A DNA stretch of 64,000 bases from Paenibacillus koleovorans NBRC 103111 (GTDB taxonomy: Bacteria; Bacillota; Bacilli; Paenibacillales; NBRC-103111): positions 1 to 64,000 of the forward strand of contig NZ_BIMA01000024.1 in NCBI RefSeq assembly GCF_004000845.1, given 5' to 3'. The notes beneath the pieces were generated by a model, which was given only the letters and a program-made list of their open reading frames with translations, made no database searches and was not told where the DNA came from. Of this stretch, positions 40,830 to 49,997 are shown in pieces. Numbering within the stretch: position 1 is the first letter of the stretch; every line of letters begins with the position of its first letter. The translations under genes were made by a program, and so were the position numbers.

Positions 40830-42059
40830 GTGAAGAAGAGTTGGGGGAAGGTTGTTGCTGTTTGTTGTTTGGTTGTAGGACTTTGGGGGGCGGTGCCGCC
40901 AGGATTCGAGGTATCTGCAAGCTCTGAAGGTCCGTTGACCAGCAGTTCCCCCGCGAAACTCCGGTCGTTTTCCGATGTGGAGGGGCATTGGGCAAAATCG
41001 TCGGTCGAGACTTCGATTGCCAAGGGATATGTGGACGGCTATGAGGATGGAACCTTTCGCCCGGATCAAAGTGTGACACGTGCCGAATTTGTGAAAATGA
41101 CGGTCACGGCTATGAAATTGACGGTTGGTGGTATTGGAGGCGGAGGCGAGTGGTATTTGCCATACGTCAACTCTGCGGTTGGTGCTGGGATCCACAGGTG
41201 GTCCGACTTCGGTACGGGTGACTGGAGCACGCCGATTACTCGGCTTGAGATGGCGCGTATGATCGTTCGAGCTACGGACAAAGGACTTCAGAAACCCGAA
41301 GTGATCAAGTCGGATGCGGAGATGTTCTATCTCGCGACGAAAGTCGGATTGATCCAAGGTTTAGGAGCGGGAGTGCTCGGCGAACAGGAAGCTACTACTC
41401 GAGCTCAATCGGTGACGGTCATTGAGCGTATCCTTAAGCTGAATGCCGGCGGTCAGCTTGAGGTAGATCCATACGCGGTAAACCGGGCGGACTTGGCTTG
41501 GCGAAAGACGAATATTTTTACGGTGATGCCGCACGTGTTCGGTGGGGAGATGTATCCGGGCGGGACGCTTTGGGACCCCAACAACTTGCGATTGGACACA
41601 CCGGACGGGTTGTGGAGCGGGGAGTTGGAAGCCTTGATCGCGATCGATCTCGAGGATCCGAACGATCCTCACCGCGCGCTGCTGCCGCCGATTTCGGAGT
41701 TGAAGTGGTACAAGTCGGCCCGGTTCCCTCAGCCTATGGAAGAGATCATGCCTGCTTATTTGTTGTTGTTCAAGAGCAAGGTGCATTGGAATTATGATCC
41801 CCAGTTGTATCCGGGGGATCGGTTAAGGCATGGGATCTCTGGGATTGATGATTGGACTTCTAGAACGACTTATGATGTTTTAAGTGGTACAGCCATTGTG
41901 TATCAGCATACAGTTTCGGATCTCCCGGCTATACTTCTGCCTAAAAAACTAAAAACTCGTGGTTATATTTTAGTAGACTATCATGAGCCAATTATTGCAC
42001 CTAATTATTTTCACGATACCAGGGTTCATTGGGTAAAGGCCCCAGAATGGATCGAATAG
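40830..42059 (+). CDS. SLH-domain surface protein
   Basis: A 409-residue exported protein. The signal peptide (KSWGKVVAVCCLVVGLWGAVP) is followed by three S-layer-homology repeats: SLH1 at about 46-90 (FSDVEGHWAKSSVETSIAKGYVDGY..TFRPDQSVTRAEFVKM), SLH2 ~107-150 and a weaker SLH3 ~160-203. SLH repeats bind pyruvylated secondary cell-wall polymers. The remaining ~200 residues are unknown. GTG start after AGGAGTG. It ends nine bases before the giant gene, so the two are an operon. The last ~200 bases are distinctly AT-rich compared with the rest. Confidence 0.92.
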   Translation: MKKSWGKVVAVCCLVVGLWGAVPPGFEVSASSEGPLTSSSPAKLRSFSDVEGHWAKSSVETSIAKGYVDGYEDGTFRPDQSVTRAEFVKMTVTAMKLTVGGIGGGGEWYLPYVNSAVGAGIHRWSDFGTGDWSTPITRLEMARMIVRATDKGLQKPEVIKSDAEMFYLATKVGLIQGLGAGVLGEQEATTRAQSVTVIERILKLNAGGQLEVDPYAVNRADLAWRKTNIFTVMPHVFGGEMYPGGTLWDPNNLRLDTPDGLWSGELEALIAIDLEDPNDPHRALLPPISELKWYKSARFPQPMEEIMPAYLLLFKSKVHWNYDPQLYPGDRLRHGISGIDDWTSRTTYDVLSGTAIVYQHTVSDLPAILLPKKLKTRGYILVDYHEPIIAPNYFHDTRVHWVKAPEWIE

Positions 42060-42068
42060 GAGGCGTGA

Positions 42069-45000
42069 TTGAAAAGAAACAGAATAAGAATCCTGCTAGT
42101 CATTTTTGTTTTTTTCATTTCTGTGATATCAGTAGTTTCTACTTGGTCTCCTTCCAATGTTCGGGCTGAAATGCTTGAACTAGAGTCCAGCACTTCTGCC
42201 TTAAATCAGAATCGAATGAATGCAAACAAGGCGCTGACATTAAATAAATCAATTTCAGCTCTTGCAGGTGAGCGCATCAAAAAAGTTGATCTTATTAACA
42301 CCAACAATTCTAGCAGAAATGAGATAGTAGATGCTGCTGGAGAAATCACATTTAACTTTATAAAAGAATTAAATGGAATTCAAACTCCAGTCAAGTCAGT
42401 GACAAATAAGACTGAATCAGGTTACTATGCTTGGTACAGATATGGTGTACAAAGTGGAGATCCGCTTTGGTATGCTAATTTTTCTGTAATTGATGATAGC
42501 TATAGTATGTATAACACTCATCGAACTTGCGGTAGTGGAAGCGATCCTGTGTATCCTTCATTAGCTTATTTTCCAGGTTGTATTGATACAACACTCACAC
42601 TCACTGGGAGCAGATCAACAGATTTTTATACGATAACTACAAATCTTAGAGTAGAATCTCAGTTTATTAATATTGAAGATGTCAGCGGCTTGTGGAGAGT
42701 AAAAGATGATCAAAGCATTGACGGTCCTGAAGGACTTAATGGACTCCCGGACCCAGGCACCTTCACCGACCAGGTCGTAGACGTCACGCCCGACTTCAAC
42801 ACCGTCATCGTCCGCCATACGGGCCACTTTGACTATGAATCGCCCTACTCCAAGGATCTGGCGGCTCCAGGCGCCAAACTAATGGTCTACTTCAGCATGT
42901 ACGAGGTCGATATCATCTCCAACACGTATCAATACCCCTACGTCCTAGAAGTTACTTACGAGCAACTGGAGAAACCCGACCTGGCCGCGATTCAAATCCA
43001 AGCGACGACCCCGCTGGTCGTGAACAGCAACTCTACGTTCCAAGTGAAATTCCAGAACGGCAGCAAACCGACCGGCCCCTTTAACGTTTATCTGTACCAA
43101 GGGACAGCGGAGTGGGGGAGATGGGGGTATACGTCAGGCGCCAGTCCGAACCAAGTGTTCACAGAGTCCGTCACTAAGCTCCTTCCCGCCGCAGGCAGCT
43201 TGACCCTCACCCTGGTGGTGGATGGCGACAATCAAGTTACCGAGTCCAGGGAGGACAACAATACGCTCAGTGTCACATTTACCGTCAACACCGGCACCAT
43301 CACAGGCGACTTCGACGTTGTGCCGAGCACGATCCAGTATCGCGAGCCGTTTCAACTGGTTCCGAAGAACATTTCTGGAACGGCTGGTTGTACGTATACT
43401 TCGCATATTTTTCGCTTGAGCAAAGGCTCTACATGGGATTCGCCCTGGCAATACGCCCCCACCGCGGCCTATACATTTACGTATCCGAGTCTCTACCCGT
43501 CACCTATAGCAGCAGGAACAGTCGACGTCATGATGAAGCTAAAAGGAAGCTGCGGAGAATCGGGCTGGATCAGCAAAACGCTCAACGTCAGCGCGCCTTC
43601 GGCGAATAGTCCGCCTTTTTTCAAAATTGGCTGGTTCCACAACGGTGATCACTCAAGCCTAACCCCGCTCACCAAAGTTGTTCTCGGAACCAAAGTTTTG
43701 GCACGAATCATTGAAGACCCTCTATCCCTGCCTTATCCGTCACCCAGCGATCCAGAACAGGATGCCATCACGTTCACCGGTTGGGACTTCAATCGCAGTG
43801 ATACATGGATCAAAGGACTGCCGGCTCGTTATGGATTCGATCCCGGACAATCCTACTTGCCCAATATCGACACAGACGCGCTTGGATTCCATACGATCTT
43901 TGCCACGTTGACCGACACGTTCGGAGCGGCCTACACGGCATCCAGCACCATCGAGGTCATTCCACCGAACCCGGTACCAGTAGCTGTTTGCCCGCCAACC
44001 GTAAAAGAAAATCGACCGATTTCGCTCCAATCCTTTGATGCCAGCCAAAGCTACAGCCCAATGGGCCGCACGGTTGACCATGCCCGTGATGAATGGACCA
44101 ACAGACTCACCGCCTACACCAACGGAACGCTCCAAGATATTACCGTCCAAGCCTCGCTGCATGTATGGGACAACGGAACACCGGCGCTGAAGTCCGTAAC
44201 TCCTGGCACTTGCAGCATAACGGTTAAGCCGGATCTCGTCCCCATCGGGAAGCTCGACGTACCGCCGCTTGGGATAAGGAATCAAGGGTTCGATCTCTTC
44301 AACAAGTCCTACAGTCCGGACGGCGATTTCCTCATCAGCGCCACTTACCGATATAAGTACGATGCCGCCAATGATGGGTTTACCAACGACAGCTGGGTGA
44401 CCCTTACCGGTTCCAATCTAACGAAGGCATCCTTTACCCCGACGAAGGTCGGTAAATATTTGTTCGATGTGACGGTCTGCGAGGACTTTGGCAAATGCGC
44501 GAGCGCTTCAGCGACCCAACTGATCACCAGTCTTACACTGGATACGACGAATTTGGGGCCTCAAGTCTCCTTCACCGTGTCGGGCAAAAACGAACAGCCA
44601 GACATGGCGCCACCAAGCAGCTATAGCCCCTCCACCATGTTGAACAACTGGACGCTTACCCAGACCAACAGTATGAGTTCCCCAATACTCAAGAGTTGGT
44701 CCCTCAAAAACAACATGCTGTATGGCGGATTAGGGCGTGAACTGGAGCAGCAGCAGGGTTATTCGTACTACTATACCGATCCTTACTGGGGATGGTCCTC
44801 GTCCTACAGTTGGATTTATCCCTTGAATGACAAAGGCTGGGGTCCCAATAACTTGTCCCCCTACCGATCGATAGCGGCACTAGACGTCAACTCCTATACA
44901 GCCCCGCTCCTAGCGCTGAAAGCAGACGGCAAGTATGAGCCGGTCACTTTCACACAGGATGCTGGATACGGTCAGTACACGTCCATGAAGCTGCAGACCA

Positions 45001-48000
45001 CGAAGACGCATCTATTTTATATGCGAACGAATGCAGGCTTCGGCAACAATGCCGTTTACGCGATGAGTAAAAGCAAAATGAGCCCGGCGATCGCCACTCA
45101 ACTGTTGGCGGGGACCGAACCGTACATCATTGCGAATGGCACCGCTTGGAGCTACAGAGACGGCAATCCTTACGACATGGTCCTTTACGACGGAGATTAC
45201 AAAAATAACCCGGACTGCACATGCCGGTCCAAGCTGGTCGATTACGCGATTTCCGATACGTCATTGCTCGTTGTTTTCCAGTGGATGGGCATGGATGAAG
45301 AGGGCTACTATCGCAATCAGTCAGGCATGGAGGCACGTGTTTACGATCTGAAAACAGGGCAATGGCGGGGAAGCGTTGGAATCCCGAGCTACTATCCTAA
45401 CGCCAACACCGCATCGATTACGACACATGGGGACCAGTTCCGTATCCAAACATCGACGGACCGGATCATTACCGTTAACGGAAATGCTCAGCTTGTCTCG
45501 GACGCGTACATTCCAAGGATGAGCACATATACAATCAACGGTTCTACCGCCTACGGAACATACCCCTTCTATTGTAATGCAGTTCCGTCCAATTGGTTCA
45601 AGGGGGTGAACGGGGAGTACTTTCGATACTCCGCTTTTGTTTGCCAAGTGACCGGCGCATATCCGGATCAGGAAACTTGGCCAAACCCGATTTATGGGCA
45701 AGACATGTACCTGGAAAAGCTAGGGGCCAATCTGCAGATTACATGGAGGGCCAAGCTGCGCGGCCATTACTGGAACTGGGGACCGGTAGGGGTAGGCTCG
45801 AATGCTTTCAATGCCATTCAGGAGAGATGGCCGCAGATGGTGATAAATCCCATCACCAATGAAATCGTTGTTCGCAGCTTTACTACCAACGGTACGCCAT
45901 TAGGCTGGAAATACGATGTCGTCAACATGTCGAGTGGCGCCGTGGCTGCATTTCCATATGCGTTTGGGCTCGGTGGGGCTAACTTCTCAATAGATTGGCA
46001 GGGCAACTATATTCCGAGCGATGGGAATGCTCCTCCTACTACAGTCGCTACTCCGATTAGAACAATAGACGGACGTATCACGACCGACGACAATGCGCAG
46101 AGCGTTACGATCCATGACGGGAACGGCACTGCCCTCCTGAGCTGGATTCCGAAAACCCATGCGCCGAACGGCGGAAGCTTGGATATCAAACACGGTGCCG
46201 TCACTTATGTGAACGCGATTTTTGATGAGCAGTATGTCGGGGACGGGTTGCTGGCTTCCTTCTACAACATCGGGTTCGGTACTTCGGGAGGCGGCGGACC
46301 GACGAATGATTTGATCGTCCTGATCACGAAAGGTGTTCCGTCCTCCAACCCTACAGTAGCAACGCCTTATCAGATCGGCCAATTCCAGTCTCCTTTTGCT
46401 TTAAACAATCATGAAATCAGCTTCTCGCTGCAAATGGAGCATACGAATCTTGATCAGGAGCTAGCCGGATTTTCTTTCCGGATGCAGGATCCAATGAACC
46501 GCTATGCTGTCGAGACGGACGGGACAACAGTCTATCTGAGCCGATACATCAATGGCGTCCGTACGGTGCTGCAGCAATCGCCCTACCCGTTTCAGAAACA
46601 GACATCCTACTCGTTCAAAATAAAGACAGTTGGCCAACAAATCGAAGTGTTCGTAAATGAAGTGCCTTATTTTGCGGTGTCGGACGGCTCCTTTGCCGGA
46701 GGGAAAATCGGACCGTTTACCAACAAATCGTATGTAAGCTTCGGAGCGGTCTCGACCAAAGAAGTGCAGCTGAACAATGTGGAATGGATGACCAACTATG
46801 CCATCTGGGAGGCGGGTACAGCTCGGGCTGAGGTCCGTTATGAAAGCATCCAATATGCCGACCCGGAAGGCGACCCGCGATCGGGCAGCAACAATTGGAG
46901 CTTTACCCACACACCCAAGTTTATGAATCATCAAGGCGTTTCCACGCTAGACGGTCAGTCCCAAACCGGAGAGCAGCTGCTCTTCGATAAAGTAGGCGAA
47001 TACTGGATCACGCTTAGGGCAAGGGATGACCCGCATCCCGACTTCCGTTCCCCCAGCATGGTATTCGACAGCTACAGGAAACAATCGAATGCGTTCCAGC
47101 AACGTATCATTGTGCACCGAAGACCGATCGCTTCCTTCACAGTTCATCTGAACGGGGACGGAACTCTCGCCTATACGGACAACAGCTATGATCCCGATCG
47201 ATGGGTCACGGCTAGCCAATACTCTCCACCCGACGCTACGGGCATTAACTATGGGACGACGCGCGGCATAATGGAGCGCAAATATTACTACATCGCACCG
47301 AGCGGCACATATGTGGAGGCGAAGCTTACACGTCCCGCAGAAACAGGTGCTTACATCGTGGGACTGGTGGTTCGCGACGAATACGGGGCATGGAGCTCTC
47401 CCGTAACCCAGACGATATCGACAGCGGTAATTCCCGTTCCCAATACGAAACCGACGGCCGTTCTTACTTATCCGACAGGCACAATCGGCACCCCTACGAT
47501 GGTGTATACCGCGAGGCCAACGATTCATTGGACGCAGCTGGATACGCCAGGTACGGTGTTCAAGGGCTACCATGTCACGATTCGAAAAGAAAACGGCCAG
47601 CTAGTGGCGGAAAGCGGGGAAGCGGCGCAGAATACGACCAGCAGCAGCGGGAGTTGGGCGGTGCCTATCGATTTGCCTATCGGGGTCAAGCTGCAAGCTC
47701 AAGTCCGCGTAAGCGACGGGGAAGATTGGAGCACGTCCAATATCGGCTGGCTGCAAGTCAACTCGCCTCCCTCGGTAGTGCTGACATACCCTGCCGGATC
47801 TCGGAGCTCGCCAACCATCGTACAGGAAAACCGCAGACCGACCATTCAATTCGTGCAATCCGATCCGGATCCCGGTACCTTGTTCCAAGGGGCGCAGCTT
47901 GTTATTCGAGACGAGTGGGGAAGCGTGGTCGAACAGAGGAGCTATAATTATTCCACGCTGGCTAACGCTCATCAACTTCCAGTTCAGGTGGACTTGCCGA

Positions 48001-49085
48001 CGGGTATTCCTCTTCAAGTGTCGGCCCAAGTTTCCGATGGAGCGGCTGTCTCCGAGTGGTCGATTACAGGATGGATGTGGATCAACTCTCGTCCCGAAGC
48101 GGCTGTAATTTCACCGACCGGCACCTTTAACGCGCCTGCGGCTGGTGGAGTGCGACCGCAGCTTACATTCCGGCTGACGGATCCGAACCCGGGCTCCACC
48201 TTTTCGCAATACGAAATTTGGATCGGGCGAGCGGACGGATCGACGGTCCTCCAAGAGCTGCGCACCGGCTTGTTCAGCGGACCGGATTTCAGCTATCAGC
48301 CTGATGTCGATCTGCCCTCCGGAGCTAAGCTTCAGGTTCGAGTTAGAGGCTGGGACCAGCACGGGCTCGACTCTTTCTGGTCTCCAGCGCAATGGTTTAC
48401 GACCAATCGTCCGCCGGATGCGGACTTTACGTGGACTCCCAACCGGGTATGGGAAGGCGATCTAGTTACGCTAACGAACTTGTCCAGCGACCCTGACGGC
48501 AATCCGCTAACTTATGTGTGGGATATTGCGCTGCCTGACGGGACGACGATTTCAAGCACATCGGTCCATGTAAGCCGGATTTTCGCCGCGCCAGGAAGCT
48601 ACACGGTGAAGCTGACCGTCTCGGATGGATGGGAATCCGACAGTGTAACTCGAACGATCCTCGTCGAGGCATTGACCATTATCGCGTCCGTCCATCACAC
48701 CTCAACCTGGCTGGCTCACCATAGCGAAAAAGGGCACGAGACGATTCAACCTCCAAAGGATTTCTACTCCGGTGAACGATTTCAGCTGGTAGCCGAAGTG
48801 TCTGATGCGCCGGTTCAGAGCGTAAAAGCCTGGATCGACACTATAGGACGTGACGGAGGCAGCTTGATTGCGGAGACTGCGTTAACCAACCGAGTTGGTG
48901 ATGGCAGCTACTTGGGTGAGCTATTTGACGAGCGCTTTGTTTCCGCTGAGACCGGACTTGAGGAAGGACTGTTGCCGGTTCATTTTCAAGTCATCTATTC
49001 CAATGGAGTCGTTCGTACGCAGATCGTGCCGGTCCGTATTATTGGTAGTGTGCAGGAAATAGTGGGTGTGCATCGCCAAAGATAA
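42069..49085 (+). CDS. Giant secreted multidomain surface protein (CARDB, LamG-like, PKD)
   Basis: A 2338-residue secreted protein. TTG start after AGGAGG. A signal peptide (~1-33, ending VRA) is followed by an AT-rich-coded ~220-residue segment. Residues ~301-408 are a CARDB adhesion-like domain (KPDLAAIQIQATTP..VVDGDNQVTESREDNNT). Residues ~1437-1578 resemble a concanavalin/LamG-like fold (SFSLQMEHTNLDQ..NEVPYFAVSDGSFAGGKIG). Residues ~1790-2111 hold three ~107-residue Fn3-like repeats, each with [N-x-x-P] and [LPxGxxLQxxxxVxDG]. A PKD domain follows (~2112-2197, NRPPDADFTWTPNRVWEG). There is no LPxTG or SLH anchor, so retention may rely on the adjacent SLH protein or on the downstream apparatus. 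I infer an adhesin or surface scaffold. Confidence 0.88.
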   Translation: MKRNRIRILLVIFVFFISVISVVSTWSPSNVRAEMLELESSTSALNQNRMNANKALTLNKSISALAGERIKKVDLINTNNSSRNEIVDAAGEITFNFIKELNGIQTPVKSVTNKTESGYYAWYRYGVQSGDPLWYANFSVIDDSYSMYNTHRTCGSGSDPVYPSLAYFPGCIDTTLTLTGSRSTDFYTITTNLRVESQFINIEDVSGLWRVKDDQSIDGPEGLNGLPDPGTFTDQVVDVTPDFNTVIVRHTGHFDYESPYSKDLAAPGAKLMVYFSMYEVDIISNTYQYPYVLEVTYEQLEKPDLAAIQIQATTPLVVNSNSTFQVKFQNGSKPTGPFNVYLYQGTAEWGRWGYTSGASPNQVFTESVTKLLPAAGSLTLTLVVDGDNQVTESREDNNTLSVTFTVNTGTITGDFDVVPSTIQYREPFQLVPKNISGTAGCTYTSHIFRLSKGSTWDSPWQYAPTAAYTFTYPSLYPSPIAAGTVDVMMKLKGSCGESGWISKTLNVSAPSANSPPFFKIGWFHNGDHSSLTPLTKVVLGTKVLARIIEDPLSLPYPSPSDPEQDAITFTGWDFNRSDTWIKGLPARYGFDPGQSYLPNIDTDALGFHTIFATLTDTFGAAYTASSTIEVIPPNPVPVAVCPPTVKENRPISLQSFDASQSYSPMGRTVDHARDEWTNRLTAYTNGTLQDITVQASLHVWDNGTPALKSVTPGTCSITVKPDLVPIGKLDVPPLGIRNQGFDLFNKSYSPDGDFLISATYRYKYDAANDGFTNDSWVTLTGSNLTKASFTPTKVGKYLFDVTVCEDFGKCASASATQLITSLTLDTTNLGPQVSFTVSGKNEQPDMAPPSSYSPSTMLNNWTLTQTNSMSSPILKSWSLKNNMLYGGLGRELEQQQGYSYYYTDPYWGWSSSYSWIYPLNDKGWGPNNLSPYRSIAALDVNSYTAPLLALKADGKYEPVTFTQDAGYGQYTSMKLQTTKTHLFYMRTNAGFGNNAVYAMSKSKMSPAIATQLLAGTEPYIIANGTAWSYRDGNPYDMVLYDGDYKNNPDCTCRSKLVDYAISDTSLLVVFQWMGMDEEGYYRNQSGMEARVYDLKTGQWRGSVGIPSYYPNANTASITTHGDQFRIQTSTDRIITVNGNAQLVSDAYIPRMSTYTINGSTAYGTYPFYCNAVPSNWFKGVNGEYFRYSAFVCQVTGAYPDQETWPNPIYGQDMYLEKLGANLQITWRAKLRGHYWNWGPVGVGSNAFNAIQERWPQMVINPITNEIVVRSFTTNGTPLGWKYDVVNMSSGAVAAFPYAFGLGGANFSIDWQGNYIPSDGNAPPTTVATPIRTIDGRITTDDNAQSVTIHDGNGTALLSWIPKTHAPNGGSLDIKHGAVTYVNAIFDEQYVGDGLLASFYNIGFGTSGGGGPTNDLIVLITKGVPSSNPTVATPYQIGQFQSPFALNNHEISFSLQMEHTNLDQELAGFSFRMQDPMNRYAVETDGTTVYLSRYINGVRTVLQQSPYPFQKQTSYSFKIKTVGQQIEVFVNEVPYFAVSDGSFAGGKIGPFTNKSYVSFGAVSTKEVQLNNVEWMTNYAIWEAGTARAEVRYESIQYADPEGDPRSGSNNWSFTHTPKFMNHQGVSTLDGQSQTGEQLLFDKVGEYWITLRARDDPHPDFRSPSMVFDSYRKQSNAFQQRIIVHRRPIASFTVHLNGDGTLAYTDNSYDPDRWVTASQYSPPDATGINYGTTRGIMERKYYYIAPSGTYVEAKLTRPAETGAYIVGLVVRDEYGAWSSPVTQTISTAVIPVPNTKPTAVLTYPTGTIGTPTMVYTARPTIHWTQLDTPGTVFKGYHVTIRKENGQLVAESGEAAQNTTSSSGSWAVPIDLPIGVKLQAQVRVSDGEDWSTSNIGWLQVNSPPSVVLTYPAGSRSSPTIVQENRRPTIQFVQSDPDPGTLFQGAQLVIRDEWGSVVEQRSYNYSTLANAHQLPVQVDLPTGIPLQVSAQVSDGAAVSEWSITGWMWINSRPEAAVISPTGTFNAPAAGGVRPQLTFRLTDPNPGSTFSQYEIWIGRADGSTVLQELRTGLFSGPDFSYQPDVDLPSGAKLQVRVRGWDQHGLDSFWSPAQWFTTNRPPDADFTWTPNRVWEGDLVTLTNLSSDPDGNPLTYVWDIALPDGTTISSTSVHVSRIFAAPGSYTVKLTVSDGWESDSVTRTILVEALTIIASVHHTSTWLAHHSEKGHETIQPPKDFYSGERFQLVAEVSDAPVQSVKAWIDTIGRDGGSLIAETALTNRVGDGSYLGELFDERFVSAETGLEEGLLPVHFQVIYSNGVVRTQIVPVRIIGSVQEIVGVHRQR

Positions 49086-49123
49086 ATACTCCAAATCATG
49101 TAGAGAAATGTCGCAAAAGGTGG

Positions 49124-49152
49124 TTTACATAATAAAACAAATATGGTAATTT
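49124..49152 (+). promoter_or_regulatory. Sigma-A promoter of the Tad-like operon
   Basis: TTTACA (49124-49129) and TAATTT (49147-49152) with a 17-base spacer, in an AT-rich stretch. It lies between the giant gene and the leader terminator. Confidence 0.6.
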
Positions 49153-49173
49153 AGATATATCCAATTCAACAAG

Positions 49174-49222
49174 TTTGCGAAGGACGCAAATGACCGGATT
49201 AACCGGCATTGCGTCCTTTTTC
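49174..49222 (+). terminator. Terminator with overlapping small hairpin in the Tad-operon leader
   Basis: AAGGACGCAA (49180-49189) pairs with TTGCGTCCTT (49209-49218), with an inner CCGG/CCGG stem and a T run. The alternative hairpin TTTGCG-AAGGA-CGCAAA (49174-49190) uses the same 5' arm. If the promoter at 49124 is used, this is a conditional terminator; otherwise it simply ends the giant gene. Confidence 0.75.
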
Positions 49223-49250
49223 ATTTTCCCCTTAGAAGGAGGTGAGGACC

Positions 49251-49961
49251 ATGAGTCGCGGGAAAAGCTTGCTGATCAGCCTGACGGCGGCCTTGTTGGC
49301 TGGGGCGCTCGTTTACGGCGTCTACGTCCTGCAGCTGAAGCAAGTTCAGCTGCAGGAGACGGTAAGCGTCCTGGCGCCCAAACATTTTATCCCGGCAGGC
49401 ACTTTGATTACAGCCGAGATGGTGGAGCGGATCCCGGTCACGGCAGGGTCATTTCGTGCGGGAATGGCGGCCGACGCTTCTACGGTCATCGGAGCGGAAG
49501 CGATCGTTCCTCTAGGTACGCGCGAGCCGATTTGGCTGTGGAAGGTAGATCGATTTCATCTGCTTCCTAATGCCTCCCAATCCACGTTTCAAATTCCTAA
49601 GGACTATATTCTTTCATTATCCAACGGGATTCGGGCAGGCGATTCGGTAGAAATCTATTTATCTTCGGGAGAAGGCGACTCGCGCAAGCTGTTTGACCAC
49701 GAGATCCGCGTAGCATCCGTCAAATCTTCGGCCAATGTGGAGGTGGATAATCCCAAACAATCGAACCTGATGTCCAGAATCAACTCGGATGCGGAGATGA
49801 TGTATGCCTCCAGAACGGAAGCGAACGGACCGATCGATCAGATCAACTTGAATTTGACGGGGGCGGAGTGGTTGGAGATCGACCGGATTTGCAAAACCAA
49901 AAAAGCGAAGCTGGTCATCGCCCTAACAGCCTCGTCGATCAAAGGAGAGGCAACCCAATAA
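49251..49961 (+). CDS. SAF-domain pilus assembly protein (CpaB/RcpC-like)
   Basis: A 236-residue membrane-anchored protein, first gene of a Tad-like operon. One N-terminal helix (LLISLTAALLAGALVYGVYVL) is followed by a SAF domain with the pattern VLAPKHFIPAGTLITAEMVERIPV, then a C-terminal domain like RcpC. In Tad systems CpaB/RcpC helps organise or glycosylate the pilus complex at the envelope. The ATG at 49251 has AAGGAGGTG upstream. In Gram-negative systems this protein works with a secretin; none is present here. Confidence 0.85.
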   Translation: MSRGKSLLISLTAALLAGALVYGVYVLQLKQVQLQETVSVLAPKHFIPAGTLITAEMVERIPVTAGSFRAGMAADASTVIGAEAIVPLGTREPIWLWKVDRFHLLPNASQSTFQIPKDYILSLSNGIRAGDSVEIYLSSGEGDSRKLFDHEIRVASVKSSANVEVDNPKQSNLMSRINSDAEMMYASRTEANGPIDQINLNLTGAEWLEIDRICKTKKAKLVIALTASSIKGEATQ

Positions 49962-49997
49962 CCATTTCATGAAACTAAAGGGAGGTGCAAACCGCAC

